A DNA stretch of 61,480 nt, from positions 1-61,480 of the forward strand of contig NZ_JASBRB010000016.1 of NCBI RefSeq assembly GCF_029960665.1. Direction: 5' to 3'. The position numbers and the translations under genes were made by a program. Source of the DNA: Pseudarthrobacter sp. AL07. GTDB taxonomy: Bacteria; Actinomycetota; Actinomycetes; Actinomycetales; Micrococcaceae. This document shows, in pieces, positions 51,330 to 59,998 of this stretch (the stretch's first letter is position 1; the number at the start of each line of letters is the position of its first letter). The notes beneath the pieces were generated by a model. That model did no database searches. It was not told the DNA's origin and worked only from the letters and a program-made list of their open reading frames with translations.

Positions 51330-52607
51330 TCAGCCCGCTGCCCGGCTTGCAGTCTCCCGGCCGGTGAGCACCGCCCTGTTGTCTGCGCCGTAGGTGAACA
51401 CCATGTAGTTGGCCGTAGTGATGTCACCATTGGCGTCGAAGGCAACCGGTCCAGACTCGCCGTCGTAATTAATGCCGGCCCCGGTCGTCAGGACCGCGAG
51501 GCAATCGGTGTAGGACAGGCACGGCTTGGTGGCCGGGCCAGAGGCCTGCGCGGGCTGCCCGCCTGCTGTCCCGCCGGAGACGGCGATCAGGTTGGCGGCA
51601 ATGGAGCGGCCGGCATCGTCGTCAGCCTTTGCTGCGGCCAGGGCCACGAGGTTCACGGCGTCGTAGGTCTCTGCGGCGAATGAAAGGTCTTTCAGTGCAG
51701 GGGTGACCGCCACAAGACGGGCTTGGAAGTCCGCGGACGGCAACAGACCCGGCACCACTGCACGGGCGCCGTCGAGGGCCTTGGATCCCAGCCCCGGACC
51801 ATACTGGGCGAAGGCGCCGTCGCTCAGGATGATGCTCTTGCCCGGGAGCCCTGCGTTATTGAGCTCTGCGAGGGCACCCTGGGCGCCGTCCCTGGCGATC
51901 AGCACTACCGCGTCAGGTGTGGCGGCCTTGGCAGCGGCTGCCGCGTCCCCGGCGTCGCCGGGCTTGAAGGCGGTAGTGGAGACGGTATCCAGGCCGGCGT
52001 CCTTGGCGGCGGTGGCCACCGCGGCAGCTACGTCTTTTCCGTAGCCTGAGTCCTGGTGGACCACGGCAAGGCTCGTGGCGCCGCCGTCCTTGGCCAGCTT
52101 CACCAGCACCGATGCCTGGGCAAGGTCCGCTGCCGCCGTCCTGAAGTAATAGCCGCCGCTCTTGTAGCGGGACAGGCCGGCAGCGGAGTTGGCCGGCGAG
52201 ACAAGCGGGACGCGCGCAGCCGAAAGGACATCGATGGCGGCGGCAGCGTGGCTCGAATCGGTTGGTCCGATCACCGCATCAACTCTGGCTGAGGCCAGAT
52301 TCCTGGCTTGGGCATCGGCTCCATCGCCGGCGGCTACCACCAGATCAACAGGTCTGCCCTTGTGGCCGCCGGACGCATTGATTTCCTTGATGGCAAGTTG
52401 TGCCGCGGCGAGCTGCGAGTCGTTGAGGAAGGCCTGCTCCCCTATGCTGTCCTGGATCAGCCCGATCCGCAGCGTGCCGTCACCGGATGCTTCAGCGGAT
52501 TCAACGCGTGCATTGCCGCCTGCCCCGGCGCAGCCGGCCAGCGCCAGCAGGAGGGACGCCCCCGCAGTTGTGCGGACGATTGTTGAGCGCAGGCTGCGAG
52601 AGATCAC
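51330..52607 (-). CDS. Branched-chain-amino-acid-type substrate-binding lipoprotein
   Basis: A 425-aa periplasmic-binding-protein-fold (Peripla_BP_6/LivK type) lipoprotein: signal [14 protein letters not shown] with the lipobox LAGC at Cys27, then [40 protein letters not shown], and [20 protein letters not shown]. It begins with a GTG that overlaps the cold-shock gene's stop (GTGA), with no separate ribosome-binding site, so it is translationally coupled to a cytoplasmic RNA chaperone. No ABC permease or ATPase genes are near, so it is an orphan receptor, possibly for sensing or import. Confidence 0.88.
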   Translation of the reverse strand: MISRSLRSTIVRTTAGASLLLALAGCAGAGGNARVESAEASGDGTLRIGLIQDSIGEQAFLNDSQLAAAQLAIKEINASGGHKGRPVDLVVAAGDGADAQARNLASARVDAVIGPTDSSHAAAAIDVLSAARVPLVSPANSAAGLSRYKSGGYYFRTAAADLAQASVLVKLAKDGGATSLAVVHQDSGYGKDVAAAVATAAKDAGLDTVSTTAFKPGDAGDAAAAAKAATPDAVVLIARDGAQGALAELNNAGLPGKSIILSDGAFAQYGPGLGSKALDGARAVVPGLLPSADFQARLVAVTPALKDLSFAAETYDAVNLVALAAAKADDDAGRSIAANLIAVSGGTAGGQPAQASGPATKPCLSYTDCLAVLTTGAGINYDGESGPVAFDANGDITTANYMVFTYGADNRAVLTGRETASRAAG

Positions 52608-52810
52608 TGAGCGGGCCGGACATTTTCTGCCTGCGGGCCCTTCTCGCCTTCGCCGACCTCAAGCTCGACGCGCTGGCCTTCATCCAGGGCCCGGTAACCT
52701 TCGCCCTCGATGGCCGACCAGTGCACAAAGACATCGTTCCCGGAGCCGTCCACCGTAATAAAGCCGTAGCCCTTTTCGGCGTTGAACCACTTAACCGTTC
52801 CCAATGCCAT
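52604..52810 (-). CDS. Cold-shock protein (CspA family)
   Basis: A 68-aa single cold-shock domain: [20 protein letters not shown] (RNP1 KGYGFI, residues 14-19), [19 protein letters not shown] (RNP2 VFVHW), and ending [11 protein letters not shown]. The length is normal. It binds single-stranded RNA. Its stop overlaps the start of the substrate-binding lipoprotein by 4 nt. The leader contains TAGAGT near 52890, a possible -10; a GGCGGG/CCCGCC hairpin at 52907-52922 lies further upstream. Confidence 0.95.
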   Translation of the reverse strand: MALGTVKWFNAEKGYGFITVDGSGNDVFVHWSAIEGEGYRALDEGQRVELEVGEGEKGPQAENVRPAQ

Positions 52811-52968
52811 GATGTCCGCTCTTTTCCGTCGTGCCGCCGGTCCCCGTCGGGAGTGTGCCGCTTGTTACGGACCGAAGCCTGAAATCACTCTAGCGACAAG
52901 CCATCCGGCGGGCAGACCCGCCCGGCCGCTCCGGTGACCAAAAGTTATTCAGGTGTGACCGCGGGCCA

Positions 52969-53586
52969 CTACTGGTAGCCCGGCCCCAGGACAACAACCA
53001 AGGGCACCTGGAATTCCTGGGTATCCACCAGCGTGGGAATGTTCAGGAGTTTGGAGAGTGCTTCGGCGTTGGCTTCCTGCGCCGGGCCCGCATAGAAAAT
53101 TGCGGATGTCTGCTGCGGAGCGCCGCCCCAGTTTCCCACCTGGCCCAGCGTCCAGCCATCGGTCTGGACCATCGAGCTGACGCGTCCGGCGAGCCCGGCC
53201 GTACCTGCCGCGTTGTAGATGGCAACACCCTGGGTCTTGTCCAGCACAGCTGCGGAGGGGACGTTACTGGGCGAAGCGCTGGGCTCTGCGTCCGGGCTCT
53301 TCGAGGGCTCCGGGTCCGCGGAGGATTCAGCGGTGACGGACGGTGCCGAGCTTGCCTCGGGTGCCGCGGTTGATTCCAGGCTGGTTGAGGCTTCGCTGCC
53401 GGCCTGGGTGGACCCGAGCTTGGGAAGGATCAGGAAGGAGAATACTCCGATGGCCAATGCCACAATTCCCACAGCAAGGATGGGCCACAGCTTGCGGCGG
53501 GCCGGCGCCGAGGCCGCACGGTGGACACCCTGCCGCGAGGCGGACTCCGGAACCTTATCGAATTCATCCCGAGCGTATTTGGTCAT
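52969..53586 (-). CDS. LytR C-terminal-domain (LytR_C) membrane protein
   Basis: A 205-aa protein: cytoplasmic N-terminus of about 30 residues, one transmembrane helix (LWPILAVGIVALAIGVFSFL) at about residues 33-54, a Ser/Pro/Glu/Ala-rich extracellular linker (about 58-112), and a LytR_C domain with VAIYNAAGTAGLAGRVSSMV, TDGWTLGQVGNWG and VPLVVVLGPGYQ. Such domains often sit on wall-polymer ligases of the LCP family; here there is no LCP domain. It follows the DUF3263 gene by 51 nt in the same direction. Confidence 0.85.
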   Translation of the reverse strand: MTKYARDEFDKVPESASRQGVHRAASAPARRKLWPILAVGIVALAIGVFSFLILPKLGSTQAGSEASTSLESTAAPEASSAPSVTAESSADPEPSKSPDAEPSASPSNVPSAAVLDKTQGVAIYNAAGTAGLAGRVSSMVQTDGWTLGQVGNWGGAPQQTSAIFYAGPAQEANAEALSKLLNIPTLVDTQEFQVPLVVVLGPGYQ

Positions 53587-53637
53587 GGTGGGGAGACGTC
53601 CTTGTTGATTGCTGCTGATGGCTCAGCACGAGCGTGG

Positions 53638-53967
53638 TCAGGCGTCGGAACCCAGGCGTCGTGCAGTGCGTGCCCGGTGACGCGACGTACGTAGTCTACG
53701 CAATCTCTTGACCAGCATGGGGTCGTGGGCCACTGCTGCCTCGGTGTCAATAAGGGCGTTGAGCAGCTGGTAGTAGTGGGTCGCGGACAGGTCGAACAGC
53801 TCCCTGATGGCCTGTTCCTTGGCCCCCGCGTATTTCCACCACTGCCGCTCCAGTGCCAGCATCTGCTGGTCGCGCTCGCCCAGGGGAGAGCCACGGAGGG
53901 TAAAACCCGCCAGCAAAGAGCCGCGCTCCTCAGGCTCCGGCACGCGCTCCCGAGCAGGTTCCGCCAC
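53638..53967 (-). CDS. DUF3263 protein (actinobacterial HTH-like)
   Basis: A 109-aa protein. GERDQQMLALERQWWKYAGA followed by KEQAIRELFDLSATHYYQLL fits the DUF3263 family, small proteins thought to bind DNA through a helix-turn-helix-like region. The GTG at 53967 is chosen because AAGGGG lies 6 nt upstream; a GTG at 54000 keeps the frame open. It is divergent from ung and upstream of the LytR_C gene, an arrangement I recall as common in Actinobacteria. Confidence 0.8.
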   Translation of the reverse strand: MAEPARERVPEPEERGSLLAGFTLRGSPLGERDQQMLALERQWWKYAGAKEQAIRELFDLSATHYYQLLNALIDTEAAVAHDPMLVKRLRRLRTSRHRARTARRLGSDA

Positions 53968-54101
53968 GGCACACCCCTTCGCTGGTCTTTGCTGAATCAC
54001 CGGTTAAGTTTCAAAATCTCCTCCCCATGTTACGGCGTGAATAACACTGATGTCATTTGCGCCCCGGCTGCAGTGGCCGGTAACCCTGCGAGAATGGGAG
54101 G

Positions 54102-54872
54102 GTGTTTGATTCTGACGCGCTGTTCGAACTGACGGCGGACCCGGCCGAGCCCGTCGGCTTTGCCGGGATGGCCGTTTTGCCGCTCAGTGAGCTGATGGCG
54201 GCCGACTGGGCGGAGACGCTGGGCCCCGTTGAGGCTGAACTGCGTGGCGTCCTGAACTTCCTGGCCACCGAAGTTGCCGCGGGGCACCACGTGCTGCCAG
54301 CGCCGTCGAACGTTCTGCGCGCCTTCCGGCAGCCCCTGACCAGCGTGAAAGTCCTGGTAATGGGCCAGGACCCCTACCCGACGCCGGGCCATGCGATCGG
54401 CCTGTCCTTCGCCGTTGACGGGCGGACCCGGCCCATCCCGCGGAGCCTGGCGAATATCTACCGCGAACTGGAGGCCGATCTTGGCCTTCCCGCGCGCGTC
54501 CACGGCGACCTGTCCGCCTGGGCCAGCCAAGGGGTCCTGCTGCTGAACCGGGTCATGAGCGTCCGCGCCGGGGCTGCCGGCTCCCACCGGGGCAAAGGCT
54601 GGGAGGCCATCACGACGGCGGCTGTCACCGCGGTTGCCAGCCGGCGGACGTCCGACGGCGGCCCGGCGCCGCTGGTGGCGGTGCTGTGGGGCAAGGACGC
54701 GGAGAGCGTCCGGCCCCTCCTGCCGGGCGCGGCGGTCGTGTCCAGCGCCCACCCCAGCCCATTGTCGGCGTCGCGCGGATTCTTCGGCTCCCGGCCGTTC
54801 AGCACCATCAACCAGCTGCTGGAGGACCAGGGAAGCCCTGGCGTAACCTGGGAACTTCCCCCGATCCCTTAG
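54102..54872 (+). CDS. ung: Uracil-DNA glycosylase, family 1
   Basis: Removes uracil from DNA in base-excision repair. The 256-aa protein has the water-activating loop MGQDPYPTPGHAIGLSFAV near residue 87, LLNRVMSVRAGAAGSHRGKG in the middle, and the minor-groove loop HPSPLSASRGFFGSRPF. The start is a GTG at 54102 with GGGAGG directly in front, so a leaderless start is also possible. Its stop codon lies inside the IdeR-type box of the next gene. Confidence 0.95.
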   Translation: MFDSDALFELTADPAEPVGFAGMAVLPLSELMAADWAETLGPVEAELRGVLNFLATEVAAGHHVLPAPSNVLRAFRQPLTSVKVLVMGQDPYPTPGHAIGLSFAVDGRTRPIPRSLANIYRELEADLGLPARVHGDLSAWASQGVLLLNRVMSVRAGAAGSHRGKGWEAITTAAVTAVASRRTSDGGPAPLVAVLWGKDAESVRPLLPGAAVVSSAHPSPLSASRGFFGSRPFSTINQLLEDQGSPGVTWELPPIP

Positions 54873-54887
54873 CTTAGGCTTGCCTTA
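54869..54887. promoter_or_regulatory. IdeR/DtxR iron box upstream of the siderophore-interacting protein gene
   Basis: TTAGCTTAGGCTTGCCTTA matches 15 of 19 positions of the DtxR/IdeR consensus TTAGGTTAGGCTAACCTAA. It spans the ung stop codon and touches the A of the next gene's ATG at 54887. Confidence 0.75.
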
Positions 54888-55726
54888 TGAGCACTCTTCC
54901 GGCCGCGACCAACGCCACGAAAAAAACACGTCCGCAGTTTGATCTCACGGTCATTCGGCGGGAAGAACTCTCGCCACACATGGTCAGGATCGTGGCCGGC
55001 GGCGAAGGTTTTGCCGCCTACGTGAACAACAGCTTCGTGGACCGCTACGTCAAGATTGTCTTCCCGCAGCCCGGCGTGGACTATGCCCAGCCCCTGGACC
55101 TGTGGACCATCCGCGAAACCATGCCCCGCGAGCAGTGGCCCTTCGCCCGCACGTACACGGTCCGCTGGGTGGACACCGAGGCGCAGGAACTCGCCATCGA
55201 CTTTGTGATCCACGGCGCCGAGGGGCTGGCGGGTCCGTGGGCGGCTGCTGCCAAGCCCGGCGACACCATCACCTTCACCGGGCCGGGCGGCGCCTACAAT
55301 CCGGCGCCTGACGCGGACTGGTACCTCTTTGCCGGCGATGAGGCCGCACTTCCTGCAATCGCCGCCGCCATTGAATCGTTGCCTGCTGAAGCGGCCGGCC
55401 TGGCATTTATCGAGGTGGATAGCGATGCCGACATCCAGTCCGTCGCGTCCCCTGCCGGGGTTCAGGTGACCTGGCTACGCCGCAACGGCGCACCGGCCGG
55501 CGTCGGGGACCTTCTGGTCTCAGCGGTGGCCGGCGCCGAATGGCCTGCCGGCCGGGTTGACGTTTTTGCCCACGGCGAGCGCGGCTACATGAAGGGCCTG
55601 CGGGACGTGTTTTTCGTCCAGCGCGGCCTTGAACGGAGCCAGGTTTCGCTGTCTGGATACTGGGCCCAGGGCCGGGTGGAGGACGACTTCCAGGCCGACA
55701 AAAAGCTCCCCGTCGGGAAGGTCTGA
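54887..55726 (+). CDS. Siderophore-interacting protein (ferric-siderophore reductase)
   Basis: A 279-aa flavoprotein that reduces Fe(III) in imported ferric siderophores. The FAD-binding N-terminal barrel has FARTYTVRWVD (RXYXXR-type motif) near residue 88 and FVIHGAEGLAGPWAAAAKPG near 112; the C-terminal NAD(P)H domain has WYLFAGDEAALPAIAAAIES and ends SGYWAQGRVEDDFQADK. The ATG at 54887 is 15 nt after ung and overlaps the iron box, so it is probably induced under iron starvation. Without a conventional ribosome-binding site it may be leaderless. Confidence 0.92.
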   Translation: MSTLPAATNATKKTRPQFDLTVIRREELSPHMVRIVAGGEGFAAYVNNSFVDRYVKIVFPQPGVDYAQPLDLWTIRETMPREQWPFARTYTVRWVDTEAQELAIDFVIHGAEGLAGPWAAAAKPGDTITFTGPGGAYNPAPDADWYLFAGDEAALPAIAAAIESLPAEAAGLAFIEVDSDADIQSVASPAGVQVTWLRRNGAPAGVGDLLVSAVAGAEWPAGRVDVFAHGERGYMKGLRDVFFVQRGLERSQVSLSGYWAQGRVEDDFQADKKLPVGKV

Positions 55727-55781
55727 CCCGTAGCCAGCGCTCCGCACCCTCTGACCAATCGCCCAACAAATGGTCCAAATC

Positions 55782-55810
55782 TTGTCCGGCGCACCACACA
55801 GGCCTACACT
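55782..55810 (+). promoter_or_regulatory. Promoter of the metallophosphoesterase gene
   Basis: TTGTCC (55782-55787), 17-nt spacer, TACACT (55805-55810), about 75 nt before the ATG at 55884. Confidence 0.55.
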
Positions 55811-55883
55811 CACCGTAAACGGCACTCCGGCAGCTGCTGATCAGGCTTCCGGTTACGCCGTTCGAGCGTCCCGGGGAGCCGTC

Positions 55884-57041
55884 ATGAATGCTACGACCAG
55901 GCGATTCCTCCGCCGGGTTTTTACCTTCTGCCGCGCAGTGGTCAAAACAGCAGTGTTCGCCCCAACGGCCGCCCGTGCAGCATCCGCCCCGCCCCGGATC
56001 TGGGCGGCCCTGTCCTGGGCCGCCCTCATCTGCCTTGCGGGCTCGGCGTGCCAAGCGGCGCCGGAGGGCCCACCTGTGCAGCCGCAGGAGCAGCCAGCCT
56101 CCGAAGAACAGCCTGACTCCGACTCGAGGTCTGTTCACTTCACCGCAGCCGGGGACATCGGCATGGGCGGCGGCGCCAAGGCAGTGCTCGACGTGATCGC
56201 CGGGCTGAAGCCGGATCTAAACATAGTGCTCGGCGACCTCTCTTACCAGGCCGGCGCCGAGCAGGCGTTCTGCGACATGGTGACCAAGAAACTTGGCCAG
56301 GATTTCCCGTATGAGCTGATCACGGGCAACCATGAAAGCGACGGCCACGACGGCGACATCGGCACGTTCGCCCAATGCTTGCCCAACAGGCTGCCCGGGC
56401 TGAAAGGCGATTACGGTACGCAATGGTACGTCGACGTCCCCCAGGACCGGCCCCTGGTGAGATTCATCCTCATTTCTCCCGGGATTGATTTTCCCGGCGG
56501 ACAGCCCTTGGACTATTCGCAGGGCAGCAACCGTTGGCGCTGGACCGAATCTGCCATCGACGGTGCCCGTGCCGCAAAGATCCCCTGGACTGTGGTGGGC
56601 ATGCACACCCCGTGTTTCAGCATGGGACACTACGGCTGCCAGCCCGGGGAGCACCTGACGAACATGCTGGTGAGCAAAGACGTGGACCTCGTGCTCACCG
56701 GCCACCAACATGTCTATCAGCGGACACGTCAACTCCGCCTGACTGAACGCTGCCCCGTGCTGGTCCCCGGAGAGGCCCGGGACGATTGTGTGGCCGACTC
56801 CGACAACGACCTTGCCCAGGGGCAGGGCACGGTCTTTGTCACGGTCGGTGTGGGCGGCGCCGGGCACCACGACGTCCAAGCCGATGATCCTGAGGCTGGC
56901 CTGTTTGCTGTCTGGACAGGGAAAAACAGCGAGCGGACCCTCGGAACGTTGGACGTGAGGTTGACGGACGCACGCCTGGACGCGCGCTTTGTGCCCGCCG
57001 CCGGGTTCACTTTTACCGATGCCTTCGCGATTGAGCGCTAG
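55884..57041 (+). CDS. Secreted metallophosphoesterase (purple-acid-phosphatase-like)
   Basis: A 385-aa calcineurin-like phosphoesterase with an N-terminal export signal: basic MNATTRRFLRRV, hydrophobic segment AALSWAALICLAGSACQAAP near residues 45-65. The catalytic metal motifs are in order: FTAAGDIGMGG, IVLGDLSYQAG, LITGNHESDG, VGMHTPCF, and VLTGHQHVYQR. GSAC is not a canonical lipobox, so it is either lipid-anchored in a variant way or cleaved. The ATG at 55884 has GGGGAG 5 nt upstream. The substrate is a phosphoester that I cannot specify. Confidence 0.88.
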   Translation: MNATTRRFLRRVFTFCRAVVKTAVFAPTAARAASAPPRIWAALSWAALICLAGSACQAAPEGPPVQPQEQPASEEQPDSDSRSVHFTAAGDIGMGGGAKAVLDVIAGLKPDLNIVLGDLSYQAGAEQAFCDMVTKKLGQDFPYELITGNHESDGHDGDIGTFAQCLPNRLPGLKGDYGTQWYVDVPQDRPLVRFILISPGIDFPGGQPLDYSQGSNRWRWTESAIDGARAAKIPWTVVGMHTPCFSMGHYGCQPGEHLTNMLVSKDVDLVLTGHQHVYQRTRQLRLTERCPVLVPGEARDDCVADSDNDLAQGQGTVFVTVGVGGAGHHDVQADDPEAGLFAVWTGKNSERTLGTLDVRLTDARLDARFVPAAGFTFTDAFAIER

Positions 57042-57068
57042 GGGGCGGGCTTTAGTGGCTGGCGCTAG

Positions 57069-58559
57069 CTAGCGCCTCCGGGCGCGGCGCCGCTCGTTGC
57101 TGGCCAGGCCGCGTGTCAGCGGCCGCGCCAGGGTGTCGCCGAGCACGATTCCGCCGGCTGTGCCCAGGACGATCGCGCCGGCGTTGAGCATGCCGCCAGC
57201 ACCAAGGAGAACTTCTGATTCCTCCATGGTCAACACATACATGGACCGGAAGATGGTCAGCCCGGGCAGTAGGATCAGGGCCGCCGGGACCGCTACCACC
57301 AACTGTGGTGCGCCCATCTTAAGCGCCACCACGCGCGCCAGCAGGCCGATCACGACGGCGGCGAGCGCCGGGGAGAACCGGTCCCCGACGCCAAAGGACG
57401 CGGCGCCCAGCAGCACAAAATAGCCCACCACGCCCACACCGGCGGTGGGCAGCAGCAGCTCCCAGGAGGTCTGCTCGGTCACGCCGATGGCCATCACTGC
57501 GACGGCGATAAAGATTACCAAGACCCAAAGGTCGTAGGCGGGCGGGAACGTCTGCGTGACACTAATGGGCTGCATTCCGGTCATCTGTCCCACCACAAAG
57601 GCCACCGCAATCCCGGACACAATCGCGCCGAACGTCAGCAGGGTGGACAGGAACCGTCCCGCTGCGGTCACGGGAAAACCGTTGATGGCGTCCTGGACCG
57701 AGGAGACGAGGCGTCCCGTGGGCAGGAGCAGGAGGATGCCACCCACCACCACAATCGATGGTGCATTGGTGAGTTCAAAGCGCCACAACAGCAACGCGGT
57801 GAGCGTAACGCCGAAGGCGCATGCCGCCGTCGTGAAGAAGTCCGGAACCCGCCACCGGCCCAACTGGCGGGCGAGCAGGCTGACGCCGATGTTGGCCGCG
57901 AAGGCAATGCCCGAGGACACCGGTCCTCCGCCGAGCACTCCCACAAAAGCTGCGGCGAACACGCCGAACGCTATGGTGACCATCCAGCGCGGGAACGGTT
58001 TGGGGCTGGTGATGGCCTCGTCCAGACGGCGGATGGCTTCATCGCGGCCCACTCCCCCGGCCACGATGTCCGTCACCAGCCGGTGTACCTTGGCCAGGCC
58101 GGCATAGTTGTTGGTCCAGGACCGCACCACCCGAAGCAGCGAGATGGGCGTCTGGTCCTTGGGCGCATAGTTGATGGCCACCGACTGGTTGGTGATGTCC
58201 ACTTCAATGTTTTTGAGCCCCAGCGCCGCGGTGACGGCAATGATGCTCGTCTCCACTTCCAGGGCACCTGCCCCGTACCGGAACATGGTCTCGGCCAGGT
58301 GCAGGGAGAAGTCAAGGGTCTTGCGAGCGGAGGTGTCCACGCCTCCCACCTGGATCATGGGGTTGGCGTAGGGGCTGCCGGCGAGCCTGTCCACGATGCT
58401 CAGCGGCGCCGTCGGCGGGTCCTCCCCCCGCACCAGGCGCCGCAGCATCCTCTTGGCCGCGGCATCCTGGCGGAGCTGGGAGGATGTCAGCGGCTCTGTT
58501 TTGGGCAGGCCGCCGGTGGGAGGCCTGCGCCTTGGATTTTCAGGTCGATCGGTCGCCAT
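57069..58559 (-). CDS. Threonine/serine exporter ThrE family protein
   Basis: A 496-aa inner-membrane exporter. The cytoplasmic N-terminal domain has TLDFSLHLAETMFRYGAGAL and ALGLKNIEVDITNQSVAINY, then about ten transmembrane segments (from VTIAFGVFAAAFVGVLGGGP onwards), ending in a basic tail RGLASNERRRARRR. Length and motifs match the ThrE family known from C. glutamicum. The stop codon lies inside a short perfect palindrome, GGCGCTAGCTAGCGCC (57061-57076). Confidence 0.9.
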   Translation of the reverse strand: MATDRPENPRRRPPTGGLPKTEPLTSSQLRQDAAAKRMLRRLVRGEDPPTAPLSIVDRLAGSPYANPMIQVGGVDTSARKTLDFSLHLAETMFRYGAGALEVETSIIAVTAALGLKNIEVDITNQSVAINYAPKDQTPISLLRVVRSWTNNYAGLAKVHRLVTDIVAGGVGRDEAIRRLDEAITSPKPFPRWMVTIAFGVFAAAFVGVLGGGPVSSGIAFAANIGVSLLARQLGRWRVPDFFTTAACAFGVTLTALLLWRFELTNAPSIVVVGGILLLLPTGRLVSSVQDAINGFPVTAAGRFLSTLLTFGAIVSGIAVAFVVGQMTGMQPISVTQTFPPAYDLWVLVIFIAVAVMAIGVTEQTSWELLLPTAGVGVVGYFVLLGAASFGVGDRFSPALAAVVIGLLARVVALKMGAPQLVVAVPAALILLPGLTIFRSMYVLTMEESEVLLGAGGMLNAGAIVLGTAGGIVLGDTLARPLTRGLASNERRRARRR

Positions 58560-58595
58560 GGTGCTCCTCCCTTTCTGACAGTTCGTGGATTAGTG

Positions 58596-59912
58596 CTAAG
58601 CCCGGCGTTTAAGTGGCAGTTTGCCCAGCAGCGTGCGGGCAGCAGCGATGGCCGTGCGGACCAGGCGGTTGGCTTGGAAGGCTACCGGCCGCACGGGCAT
58701 CACGAAGTCACCCAGCAGCTGGACCACGTCGCCGCCGAAGCCCTTCTTGAACTCGTAACCTCCGTGGCCTTCTTCGTCCTGTCCCTGAATGCCGAAGGTG
58801 CCGTAGAAGTTGTAGCGCGAGTAGCCGTTGTCCAGGGCGTGCAGCATCATCCCCCAGTACAGTGACGTGGCGCCGTTGAAGTAGATGTAGTCCTGCTTGG
58901 TGCCGCCGATAACACAGACCACCTCTTCCCCGAAGCAGACGAAATGGATGGCCGCCACTGTTGCCACGCCCACGGAGTCCGGGAACCGCTCGATGTCCTT
59001 GAGGCTGCGTTCGTAGCTGTCCACGAGGTCCTGGACCACTTTGAGGCGGTTGGCCTTCTTTTTGCTGCCGGTCTCTTCCACTTCACGGCGGAGTTCGGCT
59101 GCGGACGCTGATTCTTCTTCCAGGCGTTCGGTGATGGACTTGCGGTACGCGGGGATGTCGATCTTGGCCATCATAAGCTTGGTGAACTCGGCCGAGGTGG
59201 TCCGCAGGAGCTGTTCGTAGTATTCGCGTTCCCGGAAGAAGAAGCCCTTCTCGTCCCCCGCGGTGCTCAGCGCGTCGTAGAACTCGTCGAGGGTTTCAAG
59301 GGTGGCCTGTTCCAGGAACACGCCATTCTTTTCGGCCTTCCGGATGGCCTTCCGGGTCCGGTAGCTGGTGCCCATGATGAGCTCCTCGGCGTCCGTGATG
59401 CCCTCGAGCTGCTTGATGAACATCCAGTTCACGTTGGCGAAGTTCATGTCCGAGCCCTGGTGTTCAAAACCGAGGCCCGCCAGTTCCGCCACGAGGGGCC
59501 TGTTGTCCAGGATCTCGGGGTGTTCGGCACCGTCGGCATCGCGGGCGATGTACGTCAGGTTCGGGGAAATCCGCAGTTCGGCAGCCTTGCGTTCCGCGGC
59601 ACGTTCCTTTAGGAGTCCGACGACGTCACTCACCAGGGCGGCGTCCGTGTAGTCCAGGAGGGGTCCCTTGGCGCATTCGCACACCTTGTAGCCCCAACGG
59701 TTGGTGGTGTAGTGCAACTTGCCGGCGGCGACCAGAACGCCGTCGCGCCTGACACCGAACAGCTCCACTGCCTGGCCGCGGGCGCTCTGGAAGCGGGTGA
59801 AGTCAGCGGACTGGATGAAGTTGTTTTGCGGGTGCTTGAGGGAGAAGGACTCAAACTCGGCATCGCTGAGGACGCTGAGCTGGAGATCGGCTCCGGCTTT
59901 GGTGGGATTCAC
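58596..59912 (-). CDS. FemX/FemAB-type peptidoglycan aminoacyltransferase with coiled-coil arm
   Basis: A 438-aa transferase that adds amino acids to the lipid II interpeptide bridge using aminoacyl-tRNA. Two GNAT-like domains: NFIQSADFTRFQSARGQAVE near residue 27, and YIYFNGATSLYWGMMLHALD near 345. A helical hairpin of about 65 residues (RLEEESASAAELRREVEETG and KLVVQDL-type helices) is inserted between them, the tRNA/coiled-coil arm of FemABX proteins. The start is a GTG at 59912, with GAGG 8 nt upstream; the frame runs to 60068 but that sequence overlaps the neighbour's coding end. Confidence 0.88.
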   Translation of the reverse strand: MNPTKAGADLQLSVLSDAEFESFSLKHPQNNFIQSADFTRFQSARGQAVELFGVRRDGVLVAAGKLHYTTNRWGYKVCECAKGPLLDYTDAALVSDVVGLLKERAAERKAAELRISPNLTYIARDADGAEHPEILDNRPLVAELAGLGFEHQGSDMNFANVNWMFIKQLEGITDAEELIMGTSYRTRKAIRKAEKNGVFLEQATLETLDEFYDALSTAGDEKGFFFREREYYEQLLRTTSAEFTKLMMAKIDIPAYRKSITERLEEESASAAELRREVEETGSKKKANRLKVVQDLVDSYERSLKDIERFPDSVGVATVAAIHFVCFGEEVVCVIGGTKQDYIYFNGATSLYWGMMLHALDNGYSRYNFYGTFGIQGQDEEGHGGYEFKKGFGGDVVQLLGDFVMPVRPVAFQANRLVRTAIAAARTLLGKLPLKRRA

Positions 59913-59998
59913 GGAAGTAACCTCATCTATGGCCGCGCTGCCGCATGGGGCAGGCGCTGGCCTTCGTGGTGTGGATGGTGAGCGTGGCTGGCGGGCTG

